DNA of 64,000 nt from Jeotgalicoccus aerolatus (lineage in GTDB: Bacteria; Bacillota; Bacilli; Staphylococcales; Salinicoccaceae), in the NCBI RefSeq assembly GCF_014635205.1, contig NZ_BMCN01000001.1, positions 62,001-126,000 of the forward strand. The letters run 5' to 3'. Each line of letters starts with the position of its first letter. Position 1 is the first letter of the stretch. The position numbers and the translations under genes are program-made. The notes under the pieces are model-generated. The model had not been told where the DNA came from, ran no database searches, and saw nothing but the letters and a program-made list of their open reading frames with translations. This document shows positions 1-7,045 of the stretch, one piece after another.

Positions 1-1
1 T

Positions 2-1675
2 TATAAAAAGTTTCTATTGCAACCTACCACATTTGATTCAAGAGATTTTTCATTCCGAAAGTTAGCACTAGAACACGCTCAAGTTATACGTAAAGACGAA
101 ACAGATGCTATTGTGCCAATGCTTCCAACGATACGTGCAGAAGCAAACTTACGATGGAATCAAATGAAAAGGCTACGTGAAGCCTTTCATCAACAAATAC
201 AAGAGGTAGAAACTAAATCATTATCACTGCCAATTGAATTTTTTTATGATGAACCTGAACGTATCGGAGAGCGATTTCATTTTCGTTTATGGGATAAACC
301 ATCCTTTGTATTGCACCACCAGACACATTTTTCGAAAAGTGTTATAAAGCAAGCAACTCAGAGGAAATTAACTTATTCTAATAAAAATAATGCTTATTTC
401 CTAGAATTTATTCGTGCGGAATCACTTGAGGGTGAATCAGAAGGAGAAGGTCTCTGGTTTAACGAATTGATTGAATTTAATGTTCTCGGATATTGGTTTA
501 AAAATAGACCAATTGAAGAACATGAGCGTATTCTAAAGGTTTTATCTTTATGGGGCTACGAAAATGAACATGGGCAAAATCCTACTTCATTTTCATCTAG
601 CCATAAAGGCATTTTAACACCGTCACTTTTTATAGCTTTGAACAAATACAAAGCACAAGGTTTATTGATTGATGTAGAGCCATTTTACGCCGCTTGCACA
701 TTTGGTCTATTGGCTACGGATATTTTAACAACCACTGGTGCAAGAATTAATGAATTACTTCAAATCAGTAATACGAAAGAATGTATCCTTATAAAAAAGG
801 TTAAAGAGAAGTTGCATTTCTCATTTAAAGTTATCCCTAAGGGACGAGATTCTATAGAAGAATTTTATATAAGCAAACAGACTATGGAGCATATTCAAAC
901 CGTAGCAAGACTGTTAAAAGAGCATTATGCTACCGAGAAAATACCGAGTAATTTATATAGAGGTGTTAGAAGGCATCTTTTCCCTAAACCTATGCCCTAT
1001 TATTTTCAATACGAAGGTAAGGTGATGAAAAAGGAAACTATATATAGTTGCATTAAATTTCTTCTTCATGGATTGGTTTTTGAAACACAGAGTGGTAAGC
1101 CTGTAACAATCAAGACGCACCTTTTACGCCATGCTTTTGCAACAGAAGCAGTCCAGCGACAAAACGTGAATATTGATATTGTAGCAAAGATGTTACATCA
1201 AAAGGATTTGAATGTAACATCTTATTACTCCGAACCGACGCCATCACAAATCTCTGAATCAGTAAGTGAATTACATGATGTTATTTCAAGCTATGTTGAT
1301 ATTGATGATGCGTATTTAAGAAGCCCTAAAGAGCTGCAACAGCAATTTGATGAACATGCTGAAAAGGTTGGGGTGTATAACAAAGTATTAGGTGGTACGT
1401 GCGTAACTGATTTCGTGTGTCCAATTAAAATGCAATGTCTAGGTTGTAAAGCAAAAGTGCCTGAACCAGACCAAGAGGATGAACTTTTAGAAGTTATTCA
1501 ATTATCAAAAGATATGGAGAAACGCTTTAAGAGTATCGGATTAGAAGTTGAAGTTCGTAAAGCAAAAGAAATGGCGAAGCAAGCTAAGATCGAATTAAAA
1601 GAGATTGACTTGATAAAACAATATAGAAAGGAACGTCATTATGAAACAGCAACAAAGCTTAACCCATTCAGATAA
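2..1675 (+). CDS. tnpB: Tn554-family TnpB-like tyrosine recombinase (5' partial)
   Basis: The frame is open to the left edge, and no ribosome binding site precedes the TTG at 17, so the protein starts upstream. About 558 residues are visible, where Tn554 TnpB is about 630. Tyrosine-recombinase landmarks are present, counting from the TTG: the first Arg in TGARINELLQ (R243), the H-L-L-R-H box at 368-372, and a Tyr pair in TSYYSEP (403/404), one of which should be the nucleophile. A four-cysteine cluster near residues 465-485 (C-V-T-D-F-V-C, then C-L-G-C) looks like a zinc ribbon, as in other large transposon recombinases. It would act with TnpA and TnpC in site-specific transposition. The gene looks intact in the part seen. 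Confidence 0.85.
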   Translation, partial: YKKFLLQPTTFDSRDFSFRKLALEHAQVIRKDETDAIVPMLPTIRAEANLRWNQMKRLREAFHQQIQEVETKSLSLPIEFFYDEPERIGERFHFRLWDKPSFVLHHQTHFSKSVIKQATQRKLTYSNKNNAYFLEFIRAESLEGESEGEGLWFNELIEFNVLGYWFKNRPIEEHERILKVLSLWGYENEHGQNPTSFSSSHKGILTPSLFIALNKYKAQGLLIDVEPFYAACTFGLLATDILTTTGARINELLQISNTKECILIKKVKEKLHFSFKVIPKGRDSIEEFYISKQTMEHIQTVARLLKEHYATEKIPSNLYRGVRRHLFPKPMPYYFQYEGKVMKKETIYSCIKFLLHGLVFETQSGKPVTIKTHLLRHAFATEAVQRQNVNIDIVAKMLHQKDLNVTSYYSEPTPSQISESVSELHDVISSYVDIDDAYLRSPKELQQQFDEHAEKVGVYNKVLGGTCVTDFVCPIKMQCLGCKAKVPEPDQEDELLEVIQLSKDMEKRFKSIGLEVEVRKAKEMAKQAKIELKEIDLIKQYRKERHYETATKLNPFR

Positions 1676-2114
1676 GCGGCAATGGCTCCATAAAGTACAT
1701 AAGCAACGTAAAGAGCGTTCACTTACTATCGGTATTCAAACAATTGATTTTCTATTAGAACAAACGATTCCTGTAACATATCACAACATTAGTGAGCACT
1801 CAAAAGCATTTGATGAAAAAGGAAAAGGCATCCATCAAAATACGATTAAACGAAACGGGGAACTACATTCTTATTATCAAAAGCATAGCAGAACGTATAA
1901 AGTAAAAAACACACGTAAAAATCCTGTAATACCTTCTATATTTGACGAAGCATCTTTAAGAAGAATTTCGTCTGAACGTGATGTAAGCATCGCTAAAAAG
2001 AGGTATATGCAGCTTTCGAAAGAGGAATTGGCAAATAGATTAATAGCAGTTGAAAAATACGTTGCAGAAAATCAAGAGCGATGGGTAACTAACCAATTTG
2101 AGCAGTTCAAATAG
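1641..2114 (+). CDS. tnpC: TnpC-like transposition accessory protein
   Basis: This 157-residue, Lys/Arg-rich protein starts inside the end of tnpB, behind the site AAAGGAA at 1626-1632, which indicates translational coupling. Its layout matches the TnpC/DUF6262 proteins of Tn554-like elements: a basic N-terminus, a segment resembling a winged-helix DNA-binding region (about residues 25-85, with N-T-I-K-R-N), and a C-terminal coiled-coil-like tail (about 120-155). In Tn554, TnpC affects the frequency and orientation of transposition but is not the catalyst. It is longer than Tn554 TnpC (about 125 residues). The assignment rests on position and general similarity; no enzymatic motif is present. 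Confidence 0.7.
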   Translation: MKQQQSLTHSDKRQWLHKVHKQRKERSLTIGIQTIDFLLEQTIPVTYHNISEHSKAFDEKGKGIHQNTIKRNGELHSYYQKHSRTYKVKNTRKNPVIPSIFDEASLRRISSERDVSIAKKRYMQLSKEELANRLIAVEKYVAENQERWVTNQFEQFK

Positions 2115-2131
2115 AACATTAATAATATACA

Positions 2132-2170
2132 AAAATAGCCTTGTTAAAAATAATTTAACAAGGCTATTTT
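2132..2170. terminator. Bidirectional hairpin terminator after tnpC
   Basis: A perfect 17-bp stem (AAAATAGCCTTGTTAAA and its complement) surrounds the 5-nt loop AATAA. It starts 17 nt after the tnpC stop, and A/T tracts on both sides allow function in either direction. It probably ends the transposase transcript. Confidence 0.85.
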
Positions 2171-2240
2171 AACTATCTTGTTCAACTAACGCGCCCGATT
2201 GCTTAAGAAAGCTAGAAGTCATTTAATTTATCTCTGGTAT

Positions 2241-2429
2241 TCAACTTTTAAATTGAATTTGTCTTCGTTTATATACATTCAAGGTGATCAGCCAACTAGT
2301 GACAACGACTCCTGTAAAAAGGAATAGCATATTACTATACAAGTAAGTGGATTGATCAAGGTCCATAGGTAGCAACTTCTGATTCAGTAAGCGTACATCC
2401 GTTAAATGGCCCGTTAGTTGAAGAACTAT
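2241..2429 (-). pseudogene. C-terminal relic of an ABC-2-type permease
   Basis: Read on the minus strand, 62 codons run without a stop into a TGA at 2241-2243. The peptide ends in one clear membrane helix ([16 protein letters not shown]) followed by a basic tail ([12 protein letters not shown]), the typical end of bacterial ABC exporter permeases. A TAA lies in frame immediately upstream (2430-2432), and no start codon with a ribosome site is visible. Only the tail of a former gene therefore remains next to the transposon end. The general type (integral membrane transporter tail) is fairly safe; the precise family is inference. Confidence 0.5.
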
Positions 2430-2681
2430 TTATCATCATAGTACCATAGTAAAGTATTTAGAAGGCATTAAGAATAAAGTGCTACACATTATGGTCTGGA
2501 AACGACAATAGAAGATCGTCTATTGACAATCTTCTATTGTCCAACTAATGCTTATTATAATGTTGCACATTATATAAAAGATACTGATATATTAAGTTCT
2601 CTACATTATTTATTGACTTTTAATAAAAATTACAGGCGGCTGATTTCTTCATATTTTATCTTCTTAATATTAACCATTCTT
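2430..2681. other. Intergenic stretch with a 13-bp inverted repeat
   Basis: I see no convincing gene here. A short open frame from 2523 lacks a ribosome site and runs into the convergent TauE-like gene. The only notable structure is a perfect 13-bp inverted repeat, GACAATAGAAGAT at 2504-2516 and its complement at 2529-2541, around a 12-nt loop. It has no T tract, so it is not an obvious terminator; it could be an element end or a cruciform. Confidence 0.5.
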
Positions 2682-3401
2682 TTAAATACTCGTTACTATA
2701 AGATAAATTCCAGTTAATATTAAAATGACATATGTAATATATAAAAATAGTTCTTGGCTGATTTTTTTAAAGATCAGCTGACCGATAACGACACCGATAA
2801 AGAGTGCCGGCAGCGCCAGCAATGACATTTTCCATATTTCTGTATTCGTGCCGCCAAATGTGATCTGCATCAGCAGACTTGCAGTATAAGCAAATAAATA
2901 GAAGGCAAGTGTCGTACTTCTGAGTACGGTTTTATCGATTTTTGCACCAGCAAAGTAGAGCAAAAGCGGCGGACCGGGTACGCCGATACTTGTCGTTAAC
3001 AGCCCCGACAAACCGCCCGCAGTATAATCTTTCTGGGGGCTTCTTTTTATTGTGAAATTGCTGATGAGCATGACTGTTAAGATGAGTATCATGATGCCAA
3101 CTGTCAGTGTTAAAACACTAGTATCCATGAACAGGTAGAGTAGGAGGCCGGCAATCAATCCGGCGATACTTCCTTTAATAAGTTTCTTCATAAGATCTGT
3201 GTCAACTTCACGGCGTATTTGGTAAATCATTACTGCTGATAAACAGATTGAGAGTATGATGTTAATCTGAATGGCTTCATGAAAGGGCAGTATGATAAGT
3301 AAAAATGGTGTGCCGATAATTGAGAAGCCATACCCCGTACTGGCCTGCAGTGATGCAGCGATGATTACAATTAAAAATAATATTAGGATGTCTTCATTCA
3401 T
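2682..3401 (-). CDS. TauE/SafE-family sulfite exporter-like permease
   Basis: The 239-residue, very hydrophobic protein has about eight predicted membrane helices in two halves, the usual size of the TauE/SafE (DUF81) family. The N-terminal helix with GYGFSIIGTP and the second-half match GGLSGLLTTSIGVPGPPLLLYF correspond to the two G/P-rich repeats of the family. Members export sulfite, sulfoacetate or other small anions, but the substrate cannot be read from sequence. The gene stands alone. Its upstream neighbour on the same strand is the broken C45 acyltransferase gene, 36 nt away, so it may once have been cotranscribed with it. Confidence 0.8.
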   Translation of the reverse strand: MNEDILILFLIVIIAASLQASTGYGFSIIGTPFLLIILPFHEAIQINIILSICLSAVMIYQIRREVDTDLMKKLIKGSIAGLIAGLLLYLFMDTSVLTLTVGIMILILTVMLISNFTIKRSPQKDYTAGGLSGLLTTSIGVPGPPLLLYFAGAKIDKTVLRSTTLAFYLFAYTASLLMQITFGGTNTEIWKMSLLALPALFIGVVIGQLIFKKISQELFLYITYVILILTGIYLIVTSI

Positions 3402-3437
3402 ATTTCATCAGCGCTCCATCATCTGCGTGTTTAACAT

Positions 3438-4468
3438 TTACTCCATATTAACAAAGGGTTTATCAAAATCCAATTCACCTTTTATTTTTGTAATGTTAAT
3501 GTTTTCTCCCTGCAGCCATTTTTTAAAATCAAAGATGACCGGTTTTCTATCCAGTCCTATCACAAAAAGCGTTTTAAGTGTTTTTGGTATATAGACTGAA
3601 GTATGAATCGTTCCGGCTGAGGCATCGTATTTTGTTGAAGCGATATCTTCATCGAGACTGTTCATTATTTTAAAAGCTTCATAGCTTGAAGTGGTGTGTT
3701 GTTGCTTATTTATGATATTTTCTTCACGCTGTCGTGTTTCTTCTTGTCTGTAGCGGTTTTCTTCATACAGCATATGGAAGTAATTGGTACATACATTGGA
3801 CTGTCTGACTGCAACGTTTCTCGGAGATGCTTCGATGACGTAGGACACGCCGTTTGAATCCTGGACAACGTAACTGAATGAATGTCTGTGGGGAATATCT
3901 TTTAACAGTGCAATAGCTTCATGAACGTCTGCACATGTTTCTAAAACCAATCTAGCAATCATACTGCACATAAAACCGTCAAAGGATTTTTTGGTATGTG
4001 TAAAGTTATAGCCGATCACGAGCCCCTTTTCATTCATACCGTCATTACGCTCTGTAATTTGCATCGTCGGGCCCATAAAAGCATAGCCGCCGTCAGCTGG
4101 CTGGAAGAAAATATACCTGCCTTCATAGCCTCTTGGGTGACTGTCGTAATTTCTGACTCGGTAAATATGGAGCAGCCGCTTTTTGGCGTTTCTAAATAAT
4201 AGCCGCCGAACATTTTAAAGGCATCTGCCAGACTTACTTCTAGCGCATCTGCCAGACCGTGAATTTCATCGATTAAAGCCGGTGCAATATCTTTAATTAT
4301 ATTTATAGAAGTGTCTGTATCAGTAATAAAATGGCGTTTAGACCGTTTCCCCCATTGTTTTTCACGATTCGGTAAAATGGGGGAGTATTTTAGCTGCTCA
4401 CCCTGATAATGACCGAAGTCATAATGAGTGCCTCTGAATTGCATCACATCACTGTAATAAGATTGCAT
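3438..4468 (-). pseudogene. Frameshifted C45-family acyl-CoA:6-APA acyltransferase-like gene
   Basis: Two overlapping frames together spell one protein of the C45 peptidase / penicillin acyltransferase-like family common in Firmicutes. The upstream part (4468 down to about 4170) carries the N-terminal region and the autocleavage nucleophile in SGCSIFT. The downstream part (to 3438) carries RNYDSHPRGYEGRYIFFQPADGG written without a break in the other frame, then IGPTMQI-type, GMNEKGLVIGYNF and the C-terminal FDFKKWLQGE. The break lies near 4165, where ACC-GA runs straight into GTC-AGA-AAT-TAC. Relative to the family, several codons are missing and the frame is shifted, so a small deletion (about 13 nt by remembered alignment) is likely. 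No full-length product is expected unless there is a sequencing error. Confidence 0.8.
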
Positions 4469-4718
4469 AATTGAACTACCTCTTTCTTATAGTAAGACCA
4501 GTGTATTATGAAATGAAAAAAGCTGGAAATGATTAGCTTAATCAATAAAATAAAAGGAGTATTTATTCTATTAATTACTAAAGTAACTTGTATGGATAAT
4601 TGCACAAATATATTTCTCAAAAGTATCTGTTTATCTGGTAAAATTATTAAGGCTTAATTTTGATTGGAAGAAATCATTAACGACAGTTTAAGAATAATAG
4701 ATAAATTTGGTGAATAAA
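4469..4718. promoter_or_regulatory. Intergenic region with candidate extended -10 promoter for the kinase
   Basis: The 250 bases between two divergent genes contain TG-G-TAAAAT (4636-4644), an extended -10 element reading toward the deoxynucleoside kinase. No clear -35 element or operator is visible, and no small gene with a ribosome site was found. Confidence 0.35.
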
Positions 4719-5435
4719 ATGAACCATGGAAAAGGTGAAGGTATATTGATTACATTAGCAGGAACAATCGGAGCAGGAAAAACAGAGTGGGGAAAAGTAA
4801 TCGCAAAACATTTTGATGTTGATTTGCTGGAAGAAAAAGTTGATGGCAATCCATTCCTGGAAAAATATTATGATGAACCGGAAAGATACAGTTTTCATCT
4901 GCAGGTATTTTTCTTAAACCATAGATTTAAAGCGATTAAAAGTGCCATGGCACATCCAAATTCAGTATTAGACCGTTCTATATATGAAGATGCGATGATA
5001 TTTGCAAGACTTCAGTATGAAAATGGCTCTATGGACAAAGCGGAATATGAAACGTACTTAGACCTGCATGAAAATATGATGCAGGAACTGAACGATTTGT
5101 ATAAACAGCAGGTACTCTTTAAAAAATCACCTGATTTAATGGTGATGGTTCATGGTTCATTTGATGAAGTCATGAGAAGAATTAAAAAACGCGGCAGAGA
5201 TTTCGAACAGATTGACGGCAACCCTGAGCTTTATAAATACTATCAAGATCTCTATGATATGTACGAAAATGAATTTGTACCTGAGTACATTAACAAAGGT
5301 ATTTCACCAGTGTATGTTATAGATATCGATAAGATGGATTTATACAATCCAGAGCATGTCAATGAAGTGCTGGGCGGTATAGAAGAGACCTTGAAGAACG
5401 ATCGCGGCTTTGTATATCCGGAAGAAATAGAATAG
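4719..5435 (+). CDS. Deoxynucleoside kinase
   Basis: The protein belongs to the dCK/dGK family of deoxynucleoside kinases, which phosphorylate salvaged deoxynucleosides at the 5' hydroxyl. It has the P-loop GTIGAGKT near the N-terminus, the substrate-binding E-E-K and F-x-L-Q-x-F-F-L-N-x-R region, the D-R-S (LDRSIYED) catalytic motif, and the lid R-R-I-K-K-R-G-R-x-x-E. Length (about 238 residues) is normal. The open frame begins at a TTG (4707), but the ATG at 4719 gives the N-terminus typical of the family; the ribosome site is weak for either. Bacillus and Staphylococcus usually carry two adjacent kinases; here there is one. Whether it prefers dA/dC or dG cannot be decided. Confidence 0.85.
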   Translation: MNHGKGEGILITLAGTIGAGKTEWGKVIAKHFDVDLLEEKVDGNPFLEKYYDEPERYSFHLQVFFLNHRFKAIKSAMAHPNSVLDRSIYEDAMIFARLQYENGSMDKAEYETYLDLHENMMQELNDLYKQQVLFKKSPDLMVMVHGSFDEVMRRIKKRGRDFEQIDGNPELYKYYQDLYDMYENEFVPEYINKGISPVYVIDIDKMDLYNPEHVNEVLGGIEETLKNDRGFVYPEEIE

Positions 5436-5460
5436 TTTTTAAATATATTTTTAATAACTG

Positions 5461-5489
5461 TTGACAAAAGAACAAAAGCACTGTAGTAT
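5461..5489 (+). promoter_or_regulatory. Sigma-A promoter of the cold-shock gene
   Basis: A consensus -35 TTGACA (5461-5466) and a -10 TAGTAT (5484-5489) are separated by exactly 17 bp. Transcription from about 5496 gives a leader of roughly 115 nt before the start codon, the long 5' UTR typical of cold-shock genes. Confidence 0.8.
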
Positions 5490-5581
5490 ATGAAGAGTAG
5501 TTTTTAATCAGCAAATATTTTAATTGTTTCATTCGTTTGAAAAACTCTTAAAATTTTTACATTAACAATTGCAAATATTTA

Positions 5582-5601
5582 AGTGCAAAAGCACTAGGAG
5601 G
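5582..5601 (+). promoter_or_regulatory. Leader hairpin abutting the csp ribosome binding site
   Basis: AGTGC-AAAA-GCACT (5582-5595) forms a small hairpin immediately followed by the strong ribosome binding site AGGAGG (5596-5601), 8 nt before the ATG. It could tune access to the Shine-Dalgarno sequence with temperature; this is inference from position. Confidence 0.45.
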
Positions 5602-5609
5602 TTTTTTCT

Positions 5610-5810
5610 ATGAACGAAGGAACAGTAAAATGGTTTAACTCAGAAAAAGGATTTGGATTTATCGAACAGGAAGCTGGAGACGACGTATTCGTACACTTCT
5701 CAGCAATCCAAGCTGATGGTTACAAATCATTAGAAGAAGGACAAAAAGTTAGCTTTGAAATCGAAGAAGGACAACGTGGCCCACAAGCTACTAACGTCAC
5801 TACGATATAA
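5610..5810 (+). CDS. cspA: Cold-shock protein (CspA family)
   Basis: A 66-residue single cold-shock domain protein of standard length. Both RNA-binding motifs are present: RNP1 as KGFGFIE (residues 13-19) and RNP2 as VFVHF (about 27-31), preceded by the usual GTVKWFN start. Such proteins bind single-stranded RNA/DNA, melt mRNA structure and act as RNA chaperones in cold and stationary phase. The gene is monocistronic, with a consensus promoter, a long structured leader, a strong ribosome site and a perfect terminator. Which of the several Staphylococcaceae Csp paralogs this corresponds to (A, B or C) is not certain. Confidence 0.95.
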   Translation: MNEGTVKWFNSEKGFGFIEQEAGDDVFVHFSAIQADGYKSLEEGQKVSFEIEEGQRGPQATNVTTI

Positions 5811-5822
5811 TATAGAACTTTC

Positions 5823-5851
5823 AAGAGACAGCTTCGGCTGTCTCTTTTTTT
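5823..5851 (+). terminator. Terminator of the cold-shock gene
   Basis: A 10-bp stem AAGAGACAGC with the stable TTCG tetraloop is followed by a run of T. Confidence 0.95.
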
Positions 5852-5866
5852 ATGATCTTTTTCAGC

Positions 5867-5993
5867 AAAAAGAAAAGCCATACCCTGGGTCTGGGTATGA
5901 CTTTATGAATGTGTAACGATAGATTAAAGTAGCTGAAAATGATTTTTATTAATAAGAGGGGGCCTATTAATTTCTAACTGATAATCATTTTCA
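5867..5993 (-). ncRNA. Candidate Fur-repressed small RNA with C-rich loop
   Basis: On the minus strand a good promoter (TTGACT 6029-6024, 18 bp, TATATT 6005-6000) is followed at about the start site by a 14/15 match to the Fur box, then by about 126 nt without a coding frame, then by a perfect 12-bp terminator stem ending in TCTTTTT (5867-5873). The RNA can fold as an 11-bp outer stem (5993-5983 with 5944-5934) enclosing a 7-bp stem (5971-5965 with 5954-5948) that presents GGCCCCCTCT in a 10-nt loop. Fur control plus an exposed C-rich, anti-Shine-Dalgarno segment is the design of the iron-sparing RNAs FsrA (Bacillus) and IsrR (Staphylococcus). The terminator pairs fully only on this strand, through a G-U pair. 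No expression evidence is available. Confidence 0.6.
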
Positions 5994-6029
5994 ATTACTA
6001 ATATACAATACGCATTGAGAATGAGTCAA
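5979..6029 (-). promoter_or_regulatory. Fur box and promoter of the candidate small RNA
   Basis: TGATAATCATTTTCA at 5979-5993 (plus strand) matches the 7-1-7 Fur operator TGATAATnATTATCA at 14 of 15 positions, counting the N. It lies just downstream of the -10 TATATT, with the -35 TTGACT 18 bp further up. A bound repressor here would cover the transcription start. The flanking TGAGAAT words at 6016 and 6036 may be weaker half-sites. Confidence 0.65.
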
Positions 6030-6052
6030 GCCTAATTGAGAATCTCTTTCAA

Positions 6053-6916
6053 TTAATTGTGTCTGTTTTGTGTCTGCATTCTAATATGATTACCTGATGG
6101 ATCCTGTGTTGAGATATAGCCGGCTTCTTTATTCGCAGTGAAGCCGAGAGCGGACAATCTGTCAGCTGCCAGGTTCATCGCTTCAGCTGTTGGGTAGACG
6201 ACAGTAAAGTAATCCAGTCCGATACTGCCTTTTTCAGATGCAGCGGCACCCAGTCCGTTCCAAATATTCGCTGCGATATGGTGGTGGTATTTCTCACTGC
6301 CCATGAATAATGCCTGGCCGCCGAAGTTAAGTATAACTTCGAAGCCTAGTCCTTCAATATAAAATTCATCAGTTTTTTGAAGTTCGCTGACGTGAAGGTG
6401 AACGTGTCCCATAACTGTATCTTTCGGCAGACCTTTAAAGTCTGCAGGATCAGGTCGGTCTTTAAGCAGATCTTCTGCATTAAGCTGTTCAGTCACCATG
6501 TGAACCTGGCCGTTATTCCAAATCCAGTGTTCAGGCGCTCTGTCGATATAAATTTCAATGCCGTTGCCATCTGGATCATCCAAATATAATGCTTCACTCA
6601 CATGGTGGTCAGCCGAACCGAGCGGTATTCTTTTTGAAGCAAGATGCATCGTCATTAAAGCAAGATCAGCTCTTTCGGGTAAAAGCAGGGCAAAATGATA
6701 AAGTCCTGCAGATCTTGGGTGCGTGCGTTCTTTATCAACCTGGTTTAATATAAGAAGAACATTGTCACCATCAGCTGTTAATTCAGCGTAAGTTTCGTCC
6801 TGCTTCAGTACTGAAAAACCAATTGTTTTAGTATAAAACTCTAATGAACGATTTAAATCCTTAATATTTAATGATACTGTTTCTACATATGTTGCTTTGC
6901 CACTATGGAATGTCAT
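6053..6916 (-). CDS. CatE-like VOC-family dioxygenase
   Basis: The 287-residue protein has two vicinal-oxygen-chelate modules (about 1-130 and 155-285) and resembles CatE/YfiE, an extradiol ring-cleaving catechol 2,3-dioxygenase. Landmarks are GLYHFALLLP and DPDGNGIEIY in the first half, and MGHVHLHVSEL, the HHH cluster in KYHHHIAANIWNG and DPSGNHIRMQ in the second. CatE-type enzymes need Fe(II) and detoxify catechols and quinones. It starts behind AGGAGG and is divergent from an HxlR-type regulator, the arrangement seen for quinone/catechol defence genes. The promoter carries a near-perfect Fur box. The true substrate is unknown, and a glyoxalase-like role cannot be excluded. Confidence 0.8.
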   Translation of the reverse strand: MTFHSGKATYVETVSLNIKDLNRSLEFYTKTIGFSVLKQDETYAELTADGDNVLLILNQVDKERTHPRSAGLYHFALLLPERADLALMTMHLASKRIPLGSADHHVSEALYLDDPDGNGIEIYIDRAPEHWIWNNGQVHMVTEQLNAEDLLKDRPDPADFKGLPKDTVMGHVHLHVSELQKTDEFYIEGLGFEVILNFGGQALFMGSEKYHHHIAANIWNGLGAAASEKGSIGLDYFTVVYPTAEAMNLAADRLSALGFTANKEAGYISTQDPSGNHIRMQTQNRHN

Positions 6917-6934
6917 AGTATTTCCTCCTAATTG

Positions 6935-6952
6935 GTAACTTAATGTAACCTA
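6935..6952. promoter_or_regulatory. Tandem GTAACYTA repeats before the VOC gene
   Basis: GTAACTTA (6935-6942) and GTAACCTA (6945-6952) are direct repeats spaced 10 bp, one helical turn, between the VOC gene start and its promoter. They are candidate operator half-sites for the divergent HxlR-type regulator. Inference only. Confidence 0.35.
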
Positions 6953-6954
6953 GT

Positions 6955-6980
6955 GTATAATGATTATCACATTATATCAA
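6955..6980 (-). promoter_or_regulatory. Fur box inside the VOC gene promoter
   Basis: Plus-strand GTATAATGATTATCA (6955-6969) reads on the minus strand as TGATAATCATTATAC, matching the 7-1-7 Fur operator at 13 of 15 positions. It sits between a candidate -35 TTGATA (6980-6975) and the -10 region of the VOC gene, so iron-dependent repression is plausible. Confidence 0.55.
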
Positions 6981-7023
6981 GTAATAAATTTTACTTTTAT
7001 TATGTGATGATTTGTGCTATTAT
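6966..7023 (+). promoter_or_regulatory. Promoter and inverted repeat before the HxlR regulator
   Basis: An extended -10 TGC-TATTAT (7015-7023) reads toward the regulator. A 7-bp inverted repeat ATCACAT / ATGTGAT (6966-6972 and 7002-7008) lies upstream and could be an autoregulatory operator. Confidence 0.4.
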
Positions 7024-7045
7024 ATTTTAATAAGGAGTGATATAT

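Larger units (their letters stand above)
1..2171 (+). mobile_element. Right end of a Tn554-like transposon (tnpB-tnpC)
   Basis: The first 2.1 kb holds a large tyrosine recombinase followed, with a 35-nt overlap, by a small TnpC-like protein and then a strong hairpin. This order (tnpB then tnpC) is that of the Tn554 family, whose tnpA would lie upstream, outside the window. The exact right terminus cannot be fixed because the attachment core and left end are not visible. No resistance or other cargo gene follows tnpC. After the hairpin comes a broken ABC permease and then normal chromosomal genes. The outer limit given is the end of the terminator, not a mapped transposon end. Confidence 0.7.

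Noticed and set aside
2523-2717. Open frame of 64 codons after the permease relic
   Set aside because: No ribosome site, A/T-driven composition, and overlap with the convergent TauE-like gene; not supported as a gene.
5857-6053. Reading the Fur box as control of the cold-shock gene or as a plus-strand promoter
   Set aside because: It lies after the csp terminator, and no -10/-35 pair or gene follows on the plus strand; the minus-strand promoter fits much better.
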